Source: Acorus gramineus (Eukaryota; Streptophyta; Magnoliopsida; Acorales; Acoraceae). From it: DNA of 64,000 nt. Below are positions 51,101 to 62,981 of this stretch, in pieces (the first letter of the stretch is position 1; each line of letters starts with the position of its first letter). The DNA lies in assembly GCA_030737835.1 (NCBI GenBank), contig CM060850.1, positions 5,586,015-5,650,014 of the forward strand. Reading direction: 5' to 3'. Position numbers and translations under genes: made by a program. The notes under the pieces are model-generated. The model was not told where the DNA came from. It did not search any database and saw only the letters and a list, made by a program, of their open reading frames with translations.

Positions 51101-52071
51101 AATCCGGTATCAAAGAAGCGTGTTTGTCTTCGCTTGTATAAAATATAGGGGACGTGAATGAGGGGACAATATTGAACCGGGAGCTGTTTGGATGTGCGGA
51201 TAGAGGATAGCTTATCGCGTGAGCTCAGCGTGCTACGTGGCGAGATCTGACACGTCGAATTCCCTGGGGTTCTGTTGTCCGATTGCTTGGGGGTCCACTA
51301 GATAATATTTGCGGCGTGGACGTTCGTGCTTTTCACGTGCGAGTTGTCAGTTGCCTTCATCACGTGTTGTTCTTGGGAAGAGCACATATTCATTTATTAA
51401 TTTTTGCTGCGGGGAAAGTTAGCCTCGATAGCTGTTAGAGTGCATTTGTGATAACGCAATAAAAAAATGTTAGGTTGCATTTAAAAATACTGTTTAAAAA
51501 ATAATATTTAATTTTTAATATTTTATACATATTTTTCAGCTGTGTAATAATAATGATTATTTTATAAAATATACATTTTGAAGCACAGTTTAGAAATAAA
51601 ATCTTATAATGATGATGTATTTAAATTTATCTGTTTGATAACAGTTTTTAACTTTAACTTGTAAAAAAAGTAAAAGATGTTTTTTAAGGTGTTATTAAAC
51701 AAGGCCTTAATAAAACGTATGAAAAATTAACTTTTTATTATTTGAAAATAAAAAAGTATGCTAGTTTAACAAAATATAGGTAAGTGTATATTTGAAAATT
51801 ATATGCCAACAAAAGGTGCAACTTTGTTTGATTAAATCGAATCTGTACAGATCCGAACCAATTTTTTGGGGGGTTTAGATCAATAGTTTTTTGTTTGATT
51901 TGGGTATGAGTTGAAAAATTAGTGAATTGATTTAATTTGATTTAGGTTTAATTTAACTTAAAGAAAAATCGAAAAAATGAAACCAAATCAGATTAAATTA
52001 AACCAATCATTATTTATATTAAATATATGCATTAAACCATTCTTTTTATACTAAAATTGTAATAACAGAGC
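51101..52071. other. Upstream spacer, AT-rich
   Basis: 51170-51400 is GC-elevated and may belong to the promoter region. 51840-52020 holds AACCAATTTT/AAACCAAATCAG-type words seen at the ends of old plant elements. No gene. Confidence 0.4.
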
Positions 52072-54797
52072 CAGTGATCTAAGAAGCGAACCTAAGTTGA
52101 AATTAAGCGCCCGCCTAGGCGGAATTGGCCTTTAGACGCCTCGCTGAAGGGGAAATCGGCCTGCTAGGCGGTCATCCCTTAATCGGCCACCTAGGTAGGT
52201 TGAATCAATCCATTTTATGTAAGTAGTGTAGTTGGATATTAGGATTTAGCTCAACTCGACTACGCCCACCTCCTTCACCCTAGGGGAGGACCCTAGGGGG
52301 GCCGGCTAGGGCCCGGGCCCCCCCTAGCCGTGGCCCGTGGGTCCTATTGGATGAAGTGTTGGCTATTCTAAAAAAAATTTACATGATGTTTTATTTTTTT
52401 AATCTCAGAGGCTAAACCATATGAAAGGAGTTGCAGATGATAAAAATGATGGAGATTAAGAGCACTATAAAAGCCGAATTAAGCTTACAACCTATATACC
52501 TTACATACCATTCCGAAGGTTTAACCGTGTGTGTGTGTGTGGGGGGGGGGGGTTCTCAAGTGGGTATTGAATAATTGAAATGAGTGAATTTGAAATTGAA
52601 AAATGTTATATTCAGTCATCTTTGCATACCGGTTAGCATACAAACATTTGATTTTTTTTCAGGTATATTAATCTTTTATAGAAGATGAAGTGCACGCTCA
52701 TATGAAATAAATAGATATATTTATTTTGTGTTTTTTATAATAATGTATATGGATATAATAAAATATATACTTTAGTTAACCAATTTTATATGCTACGTTA
52801 GATGTGGCAAATGCAAATAGGGCTACAAATTAGAATGAGTATATTAGTACCCATTGAATATTTTAAGATTTGGAGGTGTAGATCTTTTTAAAAAAAATTG
52901 TGAAAAGCTTTGTTTTCAAGAGTGTGGGAGGTGAAAGTTTGTTCCTCCTCGAATAGGCCAGACTCGAGGACAGTCCGAGCTTGGTTTGGGTATATCCATG
53001 AAGAGACGACGATGAGGGTCCACGGTGGATCGATTGATAAAATTTTAGTTTGGACTGAACCTGATGTAACTTCTCAAGCTACCTACGTACTCTTATAAAG
53101 AGATCAAGTCACACGTAATTCCTTTTTTGTTTGGGATTTCACATCGGAAGTGGTGCCGTCCCAAGAACCTCCAACGATCAGGCTCCATCTCCATTAAAAC
53201 GGGACTTTTAAGCTTGTGTGTAGGGTCCTTTGGGAAAGAAGAAGAAGCCTCCCCTTCTGGTGAAGGGGATACCCTTCAATTTATAGTGGGAGAGGGTGTG
53301 TATGTTGTTATGGAGGTGTGAGCATATCATGGGATAAAATCTTCCACGTGGCACTTGGATCGGTTGACATGTGTAATCTTGGGATCAACTCATCATAACC
53401 AATTTCTAACAATTGGTTACAGACACTGTGTCAGGGAATATTCCCTCGACTTTCTACTATCTCGCCAATGTGGACTCCGTGCTTTTGTTTAGGTTGGGCA
53501 TGAGCTATGCCCCTATTCACCCAAGTCTGATCGGGAGTCCGACCAGACCGTTTATTGGCCCGACCTGAGATGGTGTCGTGTTTATGGCAGAATGTGATGG
53601 GTCGCGATATGGCCTTTTAAACGGCTATTCTTATCGGTTTGTATTATCAGCTTTGATGGGCTCTTTTGACGAACCCGTTTAATACAAAATTCTTATTCTA
53701 TTCATATTGATTCCTGCACCTTTATTTCTTATTCCAGGGTGACAGATTTGATTTTCTACAAAGTGATTATTGGTATCTGATTTTAAAGGGTTGAAAAATA
53801 AATGATATGGCTTTTTTAGCAATTTTTTGTTTATTTTGATTTTTCATGATTGTTATATTGAATCTCTTAAATTTTTTTAGAAGTTAGGTCTTAAAATTTC
53901 TTTCAAAAATATAAGTTTAAAATGATATCCTTGTATGTTTTTGTGATAAGTTATTTTTTTCGATTTTTTTTTTTTTGCTCTGGGAATAATGTGAGTTGAA
54001 ATTTTTTACTATATCTCTTGGCCCTCTAGTAGCCGCCCTCCTCCACCCCACCCCACCCCACCCGATATCTTTTTTTTTTTACTCCTCCTCATATCTTCTT
54101 CTCCTCTTCAAATCATTCTATGATTATGAATCTGAATGATATTTTTTCCGTTTTCACAGAGCCTATATGTTCATTAAAAAATTTAATATGATTATTGCCA
54201 TCAATATGAATGATTTTCTTTTTCACTTTTTTCACTTATTCTTTTTTTACTTATCCTCCTCATATCTTCTTTTCCTCCCCAAATCATTATATGGTTATGA
54301 ATTTGAATGATCTTTTTTCCCCTCCATGTAGCCTACATCTGTTTATTAAAAAAATTTAATATGATTATTGCTTGGTATTTACATCACCGAATAAAATCTG
54401 GAAGCTCATATGGAATTGGAAGTGTTTATTACCCTCCTCTTCAACTCCATTGAATGTTTTCTTAGTTTTACCAAAAAAATTTAATTGTACCTTCATCTCT
54501 TTTTATTTTTATCCCATTGTTTTCATCATATGTTTGATTATTTCCCTGATTTTCAGTTGTTCATTACATGGAAACTATGAATATGATTTTCAGTTTGTAT
54601 TAGATTTTTGGTGTTGTGCCATTACAAAATGCTTATTTTTTTCTAGAATAATGCTTATTTCCTTGTCATATTTATTTTAAGGATTTATTTTATTCTTTTT
54701 AAATTATTAAATATATATGTACATATTATAAATCATCCAATTAATCCCGCTTAATCCCTGACTAGTCGATTAATCCCTAAGGCTTTTTAGAACACTG
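52072..54797. mobile_element. hAT-like non-autonomous element, 2.7 kb, with nested LTR-like DNA
   Basis: The left end CAGTGATCTAAGAAGC and the inverted right end CAGTGTTCTAAAAAGC are alike at 14 of 16 positions. The 8-bp flanks AACAGAGC (left) and AAAAGAAC (right) agree at 6 of 8, as for an aged hAT target duplication. The left subterminal part has GCCCGCCTAGGCGG and GCCTGCTAGGCGG words, and the right has TTAATCCC/GATTAATCCC words, both recurrent in this kind of plant element. 52900-53720 inside is GC-elevated and resembles an LTR remnant. A (GT)n-(G)n run is at 52530-52551. No transposase frame. Confidence 0.55.
52900..53720. mobile_element. Possible LTR remnant nested in the hAT-like element
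   Basis: TTCACATCGGAAGTGGTGCC, CTCCAACGATCAGGCTCC and GTCCGACCAGACCG are words typical of plant LTR or leader regions. It has weak similarity to 29470-30210. Borders and protein-coding remains were not found. Confidence 0.3.
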
Positions 54798-55402
54798 AAA
54801 AGAACTCACTAATCTATAAATTTTAAACCATCCCCTCTTGACACATCTTAACCATTCATTGTATTCTACTTTTCATCTTTACCTCTCATTCTTTTAAGTT
54901 GTAAACTAACCAAAAGAAGAAAAAAAAAAAACCCTCACCACCTTTAGTCTTTGCATTTTCAAAAACTAAACCTTTCAAAGCATTAAATCCATATCGATGC
55001 GGAGAAAAACTCTAGAGTTTGTCCTCCCCGATTTCCACTTCCACAGCAAGTCCACGGCAAGCCGTCTCCAAATTTTTTTGTGAAATAGTCTCTTAATTTC
55101 AGTTCGGTTTGGTTTAGCTCAGTAGACAAATAATTTTGGATCGGTTTACAGTTTTTTTATTTCGGTTTGAACCTTAGTTCGGCTTGGTTTTGGCTTGGAT
55201 TTGATGGTAGTTTGGTTTCATATGGTTTCACCATAAACCGAACCAAACCAACTGATTTTCACCCCTAACACTCTTCATCTTCTTCCAAGAAATTCTTGGT
55301 AAAGTTGAGTTTGAGGATCCATTAATCGCATAAAAATATCCAAGAATTATGTGGATAAATAGGTTAGTGTTTAGAGATGATGAAAATTGGTTTGGTTTTG
55401 CA

Positions 55403-56306
55403 GCTGGAATTGTGGGGGTTATAGTTGTGTGCAGGCAATGGAAAAAATGGAACTAGATCTAGAGGTGCAAGATAGAATACAAAAACAACTAGATTTTTGT
55501 TTGCAGGAAAGTGGTCTGTTCAGTTCAAGAACCATCAGGAGAGCAAATGATAACACAATCCTAGTCAATTGGTGGGATAAATACATGGGCGAGGTACCTG
55601 AGCTGAGGAAGATCGTCATCAAAATTCTTGGATTCACTTGTTCATCTTCCAGTTGTGAGAGAAACTTGAGCGCATTTAAGAATGTAAGTTGTGTTTCTAA
55701 ATTTGTAAAGTATGATTTTAAATTTGATCTTAATTTTCTTTCTTTTAACAGTTACACACCAAGAAAAGGAATTGTTTGAAGCAAAAGAAGTTAAATGATT
55801 TGGTGTTCGTGTAATACAATAAAAAAATTGCATAAGCATTTCATAAATCTTCAATGTAATCCAACACATGAAGATCCAATCAATTTGGATTCCATGAAAG
55901 ACTGCGAGTGGATTATGGATGTTGATGTTCCGGTATTCTAAAGTGAGGACTTGATATAGTCTCAAGTGGAGCTTCTTCAAGCATACAGCGAGACCATAGA
56001 ACAACAATGGCAGTGACGACCACACAGCAGACTCAACAATCACAAGATACAAGACATTATGGAAAAAGGGTGATCATTGAGGAGCCTGAAGATGAGGATT
56101 ACGATGATGAAGGAGATGAAGTTATCTCAGCAACACAATTTTAGGACCAAGAAGGTGCTGGACCATCTAATGAAACAAGCGATGCAAATAATGAAATTCA
56201 CGAGGAAGATACAGATTCGAAAGACAACAATAATGGTGGACACGACGGCAATAATCGTGGTGTCACCTCTTATGGTTATGGCACACCAATAAATGGAATC
56301 CAATAA
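55403..56306 (+). pseudogene. hAT transposase pseudogene, C-terminal part
   Basis: The plus strand encodes the hAT dimerisation region in order: NWWDKYMGEVPELRKIVIKI, then CSSSSCERNLSAFKN, then after a 68-bp GT-AG intron (55684-55751) LHTKKRNCLKQKKLNDLVFV. The W-W, the SSS-CERN-S-F and the TKKRN-L motifs are those of the Dimer_Tnp_hAT family. It is dead: a TAA stops the frame at 55812, a shift in an A-run near 55827 is needed to reach LHKHFINL and EDPINLDSMKDCEWIMD, and further stops follow. An acidic tail (EEPEDEDYDDEGDE) runs to a TAA at 56306 with one internal stop. The N-terminal zinc finger and catalytic core are not present. A likely element terminus, CATTG, is at 56560-56564. It is not part of the element ending at 54797. 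Confidence 0.85.
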
Positions 56307-56648
56307 GGAGATTTTGTAATAAATTTCCTCATTTTTATGTTATATTTATCATTTTATGTTGTAGTTATGCATTTTTATTTCAAACTAAAACCATCATAAA
56401 ATATTCATAAATTGATATGAAATTATTGTTATTCATTTTTCAGTTTTTTTACATTTCTTTCATTTTGTTGTTTTTTTTTCTTTTTTTCTGAAAAAAAAAA
56501 GATCGATTGATATATCAATTGGGGGGATTTCCGTATACCAAAAAAATTGATATTTAAAACATTGGTTGTTGCAACATGATTGACTAATTTAAAAGAAAGC
56601 GAGAGACACCATTGAATAAGTCAGATCCTATATTTAATGCCACTTTGG

Positions 56649-57248
56649 GTAGGGCTGCAACTTGGGTCGGGTTAAATCTGAACCTGATGGGTTGAAACCG
56701 ATATTTACATGGATTGAGTTGGCCAAATCAGGTTCGGGTTCGTCAATTCGGGTTAACTCACAAATCGGATTGTGTTCGAGTCGGCTCACTCACAACCCAA
56801 CCCAACCCGAACTCGTAAATTAATAGTTAAAAAAAATCATGGCTGTTTATTATGTAGTTTCTAATCTGGGCAGTTTAAATTTTAGGTAAACCTAACTAAT
56901 CTTACGGGTTGGGTTGGGTTGGTTTATTTAATTTGCACATTGTGTTAGAAAATTGGGTTGGGTCGGGTTGGTTTATTTAATTACGGGTTGGGTTCGGGTT
57001 AATCCAATCCAGGTTGAAAATTGGGTTGGGTCGGGTTAAGGTTGAATAGTTTAGAATTCGGGTTGGGGTCAACCCGAACCCAATCCACCCGAGTTGCAAC
57101 TTTGACTTCGGGTTCAGGTTGAACCTGAGCAACTCGATCCTTCAATTGGATTGGGTTCGTGTCGTGTTGAACTCAACGATCAAAAATTCTAAACCCACCC
57201 AAACATCCGGTTTAGCCAAGTTCAACCAGCCCAAGTTGTACCCTTAAT
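56649..57248. mobile_element. TIR element rich in GGGTTGGGTT words, 600 bp
   Basis: The left GGGCTGCAACTTGGGTCGGG and the inverted right (CCCAAGTTGTACCC) form an imperfect terminal inverted repeat. The body repeats GGGTTGGGTYGGGTTGG and its complement, so it could fold strongly. No coding frame. It lies directly upstream of the RSZ promoter. Confidence 0.55.
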
Positions 57249-57377
57249 TGGGGGTGCAAAAAAAGTCACAATGCCTTTATATATTAGGGGCTTGCACATT
57301 GAATATGTTATGTGAGTTGGGAGTGTAAAGAGGAGGGGGGTGCAAAGATTTTTGAGGGGGGCAAATAGAGCCACCCC

Positions 57378-57810
57378 TATAAAAGACCACCTCGTCGATC
57401 GTAAATATCTCTCTCTCTCTCTCTCTCTCTCGGGGTTTTCGATTCCTTTGAAGTTGAAACCCTAATCTTTTCCGATCGTTCAGAATCAAAGGCTGATCGC
57501 AAGGTTCGTTCTTTAAGCCATTCTCTTCTTCTCCTCCTTTTCATGTTTTGAATCTCCTCTTGTATTGTTCTTGTAATTAGGGTTTTAGGTTTCCCGTTTG
57601 AAACCCTAACTTTTTTTCAAGACCATAAAAAACCTTCGAAAATTTGATTTCTTTGTCATTTATTGTGCTCTTTTTTGGTATTCTGATTATCGGTGAAGTG
57701 AATACATGGGCTCTTGTTTGTGTCTGTGGAGGTATTTCTTTTTCTTCTATTTTTTTGGGTGATTTTGTCATTATATGTTGATTTGTTGGATGTAGGTTTG
57801 ACATTCCACA
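57378..57810 (+). promoter_or_regulatory. Core promoter, leader and leader intron of the RSZ gene
   Basis: A TATA box (CTATAAAAG) starts at 57378. It is followed by a CT run (57409-57431) and a telo-box AAACCCTAA at 57457-57465, an arrangement common in plant genes for translation and RNA processing. A leader intron probably runs from GT at 57504 (CGCAAG|GTTCG) to AG at 57795 (GATGTAG), leaving 15 nt before the ATG at 57811. Confidence 0.7.
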
Positions 57811-60800
57811 ATGGCTCGTGTTTATGTTGGTAACCTGGACCCACGAGTGTCTGAGAGAGAATTGGAGGATGAATTTCGAGCTTATGGTGTTCTGAGGAGG
57901 TAAAATTGTATTTGTGATATGACGGACGGGTTTGTAATTGAAGTGGTTGGATCACTTGTTTTTTAATTTGTTTCTATTTATCTCTTGATGTGACGTGTTA
58001 GATGTGGATTTTGATGACATGTGCCTATTAGATAACAAGTCCATGCTGTTGCTGCTTATGTTTAGAAATGTTGATTTATGTATAAGTGTAGGAGTCATAG
58101 CAGTATTTGAAAGCGGTATATAATGTCGAAAATATTTTTTTCTTTGGATATTTAAGTGTGAGATACAGAAAATGTTTGTTATGTTTAGTAAATTTTTTAT
58201 TAGTTGTATCTATGGTAGAACTAATCATTTAAATCGCTTTTAGAGTTGCATGAAGCGTACTTTTTTTAGATTCATGAAAAGCTATTTTTTCATTGTTTAT
58301 CTGAAAGATATATTTTTTTGCTTTCTCTAAAATCTAGGACCACTTAGGTGTTTGGAAATATGTTTGGGTTGAGAAGTATCTTGCAACAACAAAAGCACCA
58401 AACATGTTTCCAAATTCTAACAGATATAGAAGTTGAGGACATGGATTCTTCTCTGGAAAACTTAATGGGGACCAACTTGCCATAATAGGATTCCCAATTC
58501 CCTGCTAAAGTGCAAACATAGAGTGGTCCTGATTCCGTGTATAACTTTGTTTTTGGCAACTTGATTAATGCATGCTGTACCAAGTGCCCGTCTATTGACC
58601 GCTTTTTTCTGGGATATTTTTTTTTCTTGAACTCTGGAAAGTGGCTGAGACCATTTGGTTGGTTATTGAGAGAAACTAATAAATATATGTGAATTTGTAT
58701 TAATTGATGGTTTCTGGAAACAAGGAGAAGGATAGTATGAGTTTATGTACTAGTACATTTCAGTCAATGATGTTTTGAAGATGATGTGTAATGTAGCAGT
58801 TAATGGAAAAATAAATTTAACTACCGTATTACCTTGAAAGCATGATTTCTTTTCTTTTTGGTTACTTCTCATATTAAATTATTGTTAATCTTTGTATTGT
58901 ATCCAAGATATAAGTTGAGCAATGAAAAAGTATTTAACATGCATTATTTAAAGTCAACTGTCTTAGTTCAAACTTTGTTGTTTTCTATAATTTAGCCCCA
59001 ATCCTTGTATGGTTTTTTTGCCTTTCTTTTTGTGTTATTTTCGCATTCTTTGATTGTGTATTTTTGTCTAGTTATCATAGAGGACTTGTATGGAGTTCAT
59101 CTCTAACCTTCTTGTAGTTGAAGCCAATCAATGGCTTGCTTGTCAATTTTTTTTTTGTTTTATATGACTTATATGGTAAAAGAATTGTCAGAATGTGTAA
59201 TGTGTAGAGATTATTATGTGGATCTACCTTCCCGCTTAGAGAAGTATCAGCAAAAATATGGTTATTTCTTGTGCGTTAATTTTGTATATGAATCGGTGGA
59301 AACACGGTGTAGCCTCAATTGCCAATGGATGCTTAAGTCTTCAGGCATCAGTATACAAGATTGATTTAGAACTGTATGTATAGTTCCTAGTTCATGTTTA
59401 GGGATGTGAGATTGATGTAATGTGACCCATTTCTAACTAACCCTAATGAAGTGATTGATGCATTAAAATGAAAGTCTGATTTTTTAGATATGATTTTTTA
59501 AAAGATAGAATAAGAGCGATCTTATTTCGAAAGAAGCCCCCAAACAGAAGGAGACGAGAGAGTACATAGAAATAGTAAAAGGGACTAAAGAACAAAAACG
59601 TTGAGAAGAACATCCTCATTGGATATTAGTCCGCTGATGTCACGTCCCAAACTAAATATTGCCCATTATTGAGTATGGAGGTTTGACTCCAAGAATTACC
59701 TTCAACCATTCTCTAAGCGTGTAGGAAATAGCTGCCCACATGTTCTCCAAGTAAAACTTCTTTTTTTGTATATGTTATCATTATGTGTAAGCCAAATGCA
59801 CAAACATACTGTGTGGGGGGTTAACCATTGGAATTTAGCAAGTTTACTATGATCCTCTCTCTTATGCCTCTTTCGGAACCAACTCCACATCCCATATAGA
59901 TTGTTAAAGGAGCAATGGAATTCAAGAGATGGTCTCTACATTCCTTTTCCCAAATGTTTTCGCTAAATGGACGTGGAAAGAAAATATGGTCTCTATTTTC
60001 CTCTTCCATTCCACAAAGCACACAACTGACATCCCCATCATGAGCCCATTTCAAATGATTAGCCTTCATTAGCAATTTGTCCAGAGTGAGAAGCCACATG
60101 AGGCAGCTTATTGTCAAAGGCTCAAGAGTTCCCCAAATGAGGCCTTTGAATCGAATGGTGGGGGGACTATGTGAAGGGTTCTTATTGATCTTCCTATATA
60201 AGGACTTTACGGAGAAGCCGGATGTAGGTGCCAACTTCCACATCACATTGTCTTCTTTTTTCAAGTTTAGCTTAACCTCTTGGAGGGCCACAAGAAGGGA
60301 TGTCGATTCCGCCATTTCCACACCATCAAGGTTGCGATGCAGTTGAGCAGTCCAAATATGGTCATCCTTGTTTGACGCCACTCGGAAGAGATTGGGGAAA
60401 AGAGAGGCCGGCAGCTGCTCCTTGAGGACAAGTATTTTTCCAAACTATTACCCAGAACAAGAATAGTCTCTTCTTTATTGTTCTCAGCTAAAGTAAGAAT
60501 GTTCTTCCACTCCTTAGATAGGGTTACCCTTGGGGGAGGGGGGGAGAGGGTGGATTCAAGGCTAGTGTAGTGCACCCCTCATAATATATCTCGTGAATAA
60601 TATGGATCCATAAAGCATTCGGGTCCAAAGCCATTTCGTCATATGAGCGTAGTTCATGTTGCACAGATTAAGCACACACATTCCACCTTCCTTCTTGGCA
60701 CGACAAATGAGATCCCATTTGGCTAAATGAGATCCACTACTCCTTTGTTTTATTACATAAGAATCTTCTTTTTTCTCCATTTTTTCAAGAATGTAACAAG

Positions 60801-61847
60801 GAACCTTGAAGATGGAAAAGTGGTATATTATAAATCATATGTTCTTTGGATAAGTATTTCATATTTCCTAATCAAATACAAGATATGCACTTCATGCAAG
60901 TGAATTACATAATCAACAAATAACTACTTCTAGTGCACCCCTCATAATATTTTCCGCGAATAACACGGATCCATAAAGCATCCGGGTCCAAAGCCATTTC
61001 GTCATAAGAGTGTAGTTCATGTTGCGCTGAGTAAGCCCACACATTCCTCCTCCCTTCTTGGCACGACAAATGAGATCCCATTTGGATAAATGAGATCCAC
61101 TACCGCTCTCCTTTGTATTATTCCATAAGAATCTTCTTCTTACTTCTCCAGTTTTTCAAGAATGTAATTAGGAACCTTGAAGATAGAAAAGAAAGTATTT
61201 TATAAATCATTTGTTTTTTGAACAAGTATTTCATGTTCCTAATCGGATACATGATATGTACTTTTTGAACAAGTGAATTACATAATCAACAGATGACTTC
61301 TATAACTCACTGTAAACTGACTTACATGGAATTCCTGTGAGTTACTTCCAAGACTTGGATTCAAACGCCCCCTAAATGACTGAAGTCAATTAAAAAAATT
61401 TCTTTGGTGTTGTGGCCAGACTCACCCCAGATATGGTATTTTGTTATTATGGATTGTTTTTTTTTGTTCAGTTATGGTAGTTTCTATTTTTTCCTTAAAT
61501 CTGCTTTTTTCAATAGAAATTGTGGATGAACTGAATTATTATACTATGTAAACCGGCTGCACAAAAAGGAGAACAATCACTGTTGGTGGTGCAGGAATTC
61601 TGTATCAAGTTCATTCACATGCCTTTGATGACCTTGCTTTTTAGCCAATGTTTTTGTTTTGTTGTTTGCTTCTGAATATGCCATATCATAGGATTCTATA
61701 GTCATGAAGAATGTTGCAATGTGATTCTGTCATCTCACAATTTGTTTGTTGAATGCAGTGTTTGGGTTGCCCGAAGGCCACCTGGTTATGCCTTTGTTGA
61801 GTTTGATGATCGCAGAGATGCAATGGATGCTATTCGTTCATTGGATG
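57811..61847 (+). CDS. RSZ22: RSZ-type SR splicing factor (RSZ21/RSZ22), 5' part only
   Basis: Pre-mRNA splicing factor of the plant 9G8-like group (RRM, CCHC zinc knuckle, RS domain), acting in the nucleus. Two coding exons are in the window: 57811-57899 and 61759-61847. They join in frame across a 3859-bp GT-AG intron to give [20 protein letters not shown] (residues 1-20), [25 protein letters not shown] and [18 protein letters not shown]2 (VYVGNL) and RNP1 (PGYAFVEF) are intact and the match to plant RSZ proteins is strong. Exon 2 ends after one base of a codon (GATG|GTGAGC). The next exon, expected to begin the stretch equivalent to KNGWRVE, is not found before 64000, so zinc knuckle and RS domain must lie to the right, beyond another intron of at least 2.15 kb. 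The long intron splits the RRM and holds a LINE fragment. RSZ21 versus RSZ22 cannot be decided from this part. Confidence 0.92.
59820..60785 (-). pseudogene. LINE (non-LTR retrotransposon) fragment, RT C-terminus and zf-RVT
   Basis: On the minus strand, antisense to the RSZ gene, two adjacent frames keep the order of a plant LINE end: [39 protein letters not shown] (60724-60610), then after frame breaks [61 protein letters not shown] and RDHIFF (about 60260-59970). The CVLC...H pattern is the zinc-binding region found after plant LINE reverse transcriptases. The catalytic core, endonuclease and gag frames are absent. Shifts and stops separate the frames, so it is a dead 5'-truncated or eroded copy. 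Confidence 0.85.
60568..61300. repeat. ~365-bp direct duplication within the LINE fragment and its flank
   Basis: Units 60568-60930 and 60931-61300 both begin TAGTGCACCCCTCATAATAT. They share GGATCCATAAAGCATYCGGG, CTTGGCACGACAAATGAGAT and GAATTACATAATCAACARAT, with roughly 10-15% divergence by eye. Each contains the [13 protein letters not shown] region, so the duplication happened after the insertion. Confidence 0.9.
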
Positions 61848-62981
61848 GTGAGCCAATATCTCAATTATCCTCGATTACATTTATGTCATGTCTACCTTTT
61901 AAATCCATCACTCTTTCCTTTGTGCAATTCTTTCTTTATGCCTTGTGAGAGACGGAAATAGGTCATCATCTTAGAGTTTCTTAAAATTTGTGCAATTATT
62001 TTCATGCTATACAATATGCCTATTCTTGTCATTGATCTTTCCGGTTCGTTGGGTTTAGTTTTATAAATTGTCCCTGGATATATTTATGTAAGTAGTTATA
62101 TAAAAGATCGGAATAGGCTCCACAAAGTATCATTTCTAGTAGTTTGTGCTGGAATTTCAGGTCTGTATTACTTTTTAGTCTGTTTTGGGTTGAACACTTT
62201 ACTGAATTAGCATTTTCTGCAATTTTACTGAGACGTGTATGATTAATACAACATACAATTGAACTTATTATGGCGTAGAAGCCTGTCCTTTGAACTTCAA
62301 AGCCAATACATCCTTTATTGCATAATCTTATATTTCTGACGGTATTGTGATTATACGAACTTTTGGCATTGACTTTCTAGTCCCATTAAAATTTGATAAA
62401 TTCTCTTTTATTTACTTGTTCCATCTCATAATAAATGTTTGTTATCAGTTGTATTACTTCAAATGTTGTCTTCTGATTTCTGGTAGGAGAAAGGGGGGGG
62501 GGGGGGGGGTGTGGTTTAATGATACAAGCAGTTATGAAATTTAGACTGACAATGTTGGTATGTTGAATAAATGTTCTTGCTTAAACTTACTAGCATATTT
62601 TTTCACTACATCAAATTTGACACGGCAAATCAGCATGGGAAGGTGAAGATTATTTGCATTTTATTTTGGGGTACATGCAGCTTGAATCACAAGAGTGAAA
62701 TGGGAAAATCTGCTGCACTTGTAGGAGCAGAACAAATGTTGACTCAATTATAAAACAGGCTCAGAAAGGATGAAAGCAAACAGCTCTGAACTCTGAAGCA
62801 CAACCACAAATAATGACTCAATTAAAAACAGGCCCAGAGAGGATGAAAGCAAAACAGCTCTGAATTCTGAAGCACAACCAAAAAAGAAAAGAACCTGTCA
62901 ATCTGGTCACTTATCTCAGAATTATAATTCCTAAATTTCTAACTAACTATATAACATTGGTGTACCGAAATACATGTAGAA
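61848..62981 (+). other. RSZ intron 2, left part
   Basis: Intron sequence with no coding signal. It includes a 17-base G run at 62493-62509 and a 74-bp tandem duplication (units from 62741 and 62815, both starting GACTCAATTA and containing GAAAGCAAA-CAGCTCTGAA). Confidence 0.65.
62741..62888. repeat. 74-bp tandem duplication in RSZ intron 2
   Basis: Units 62741-62814 and 62815-62888 share GACTCAATTA, GGATGAAAGCAAA and CTGAAGCACAACCA. Confidence 0.9.

Noticed and set aside
57457-57608. AAACCCTAA words as possible telomeric repeat
   Set aside because: They are isolated single units in the RSZ leader and leader intron, which fits a telo-box promoter motif rather than interstitial telomere DNA.
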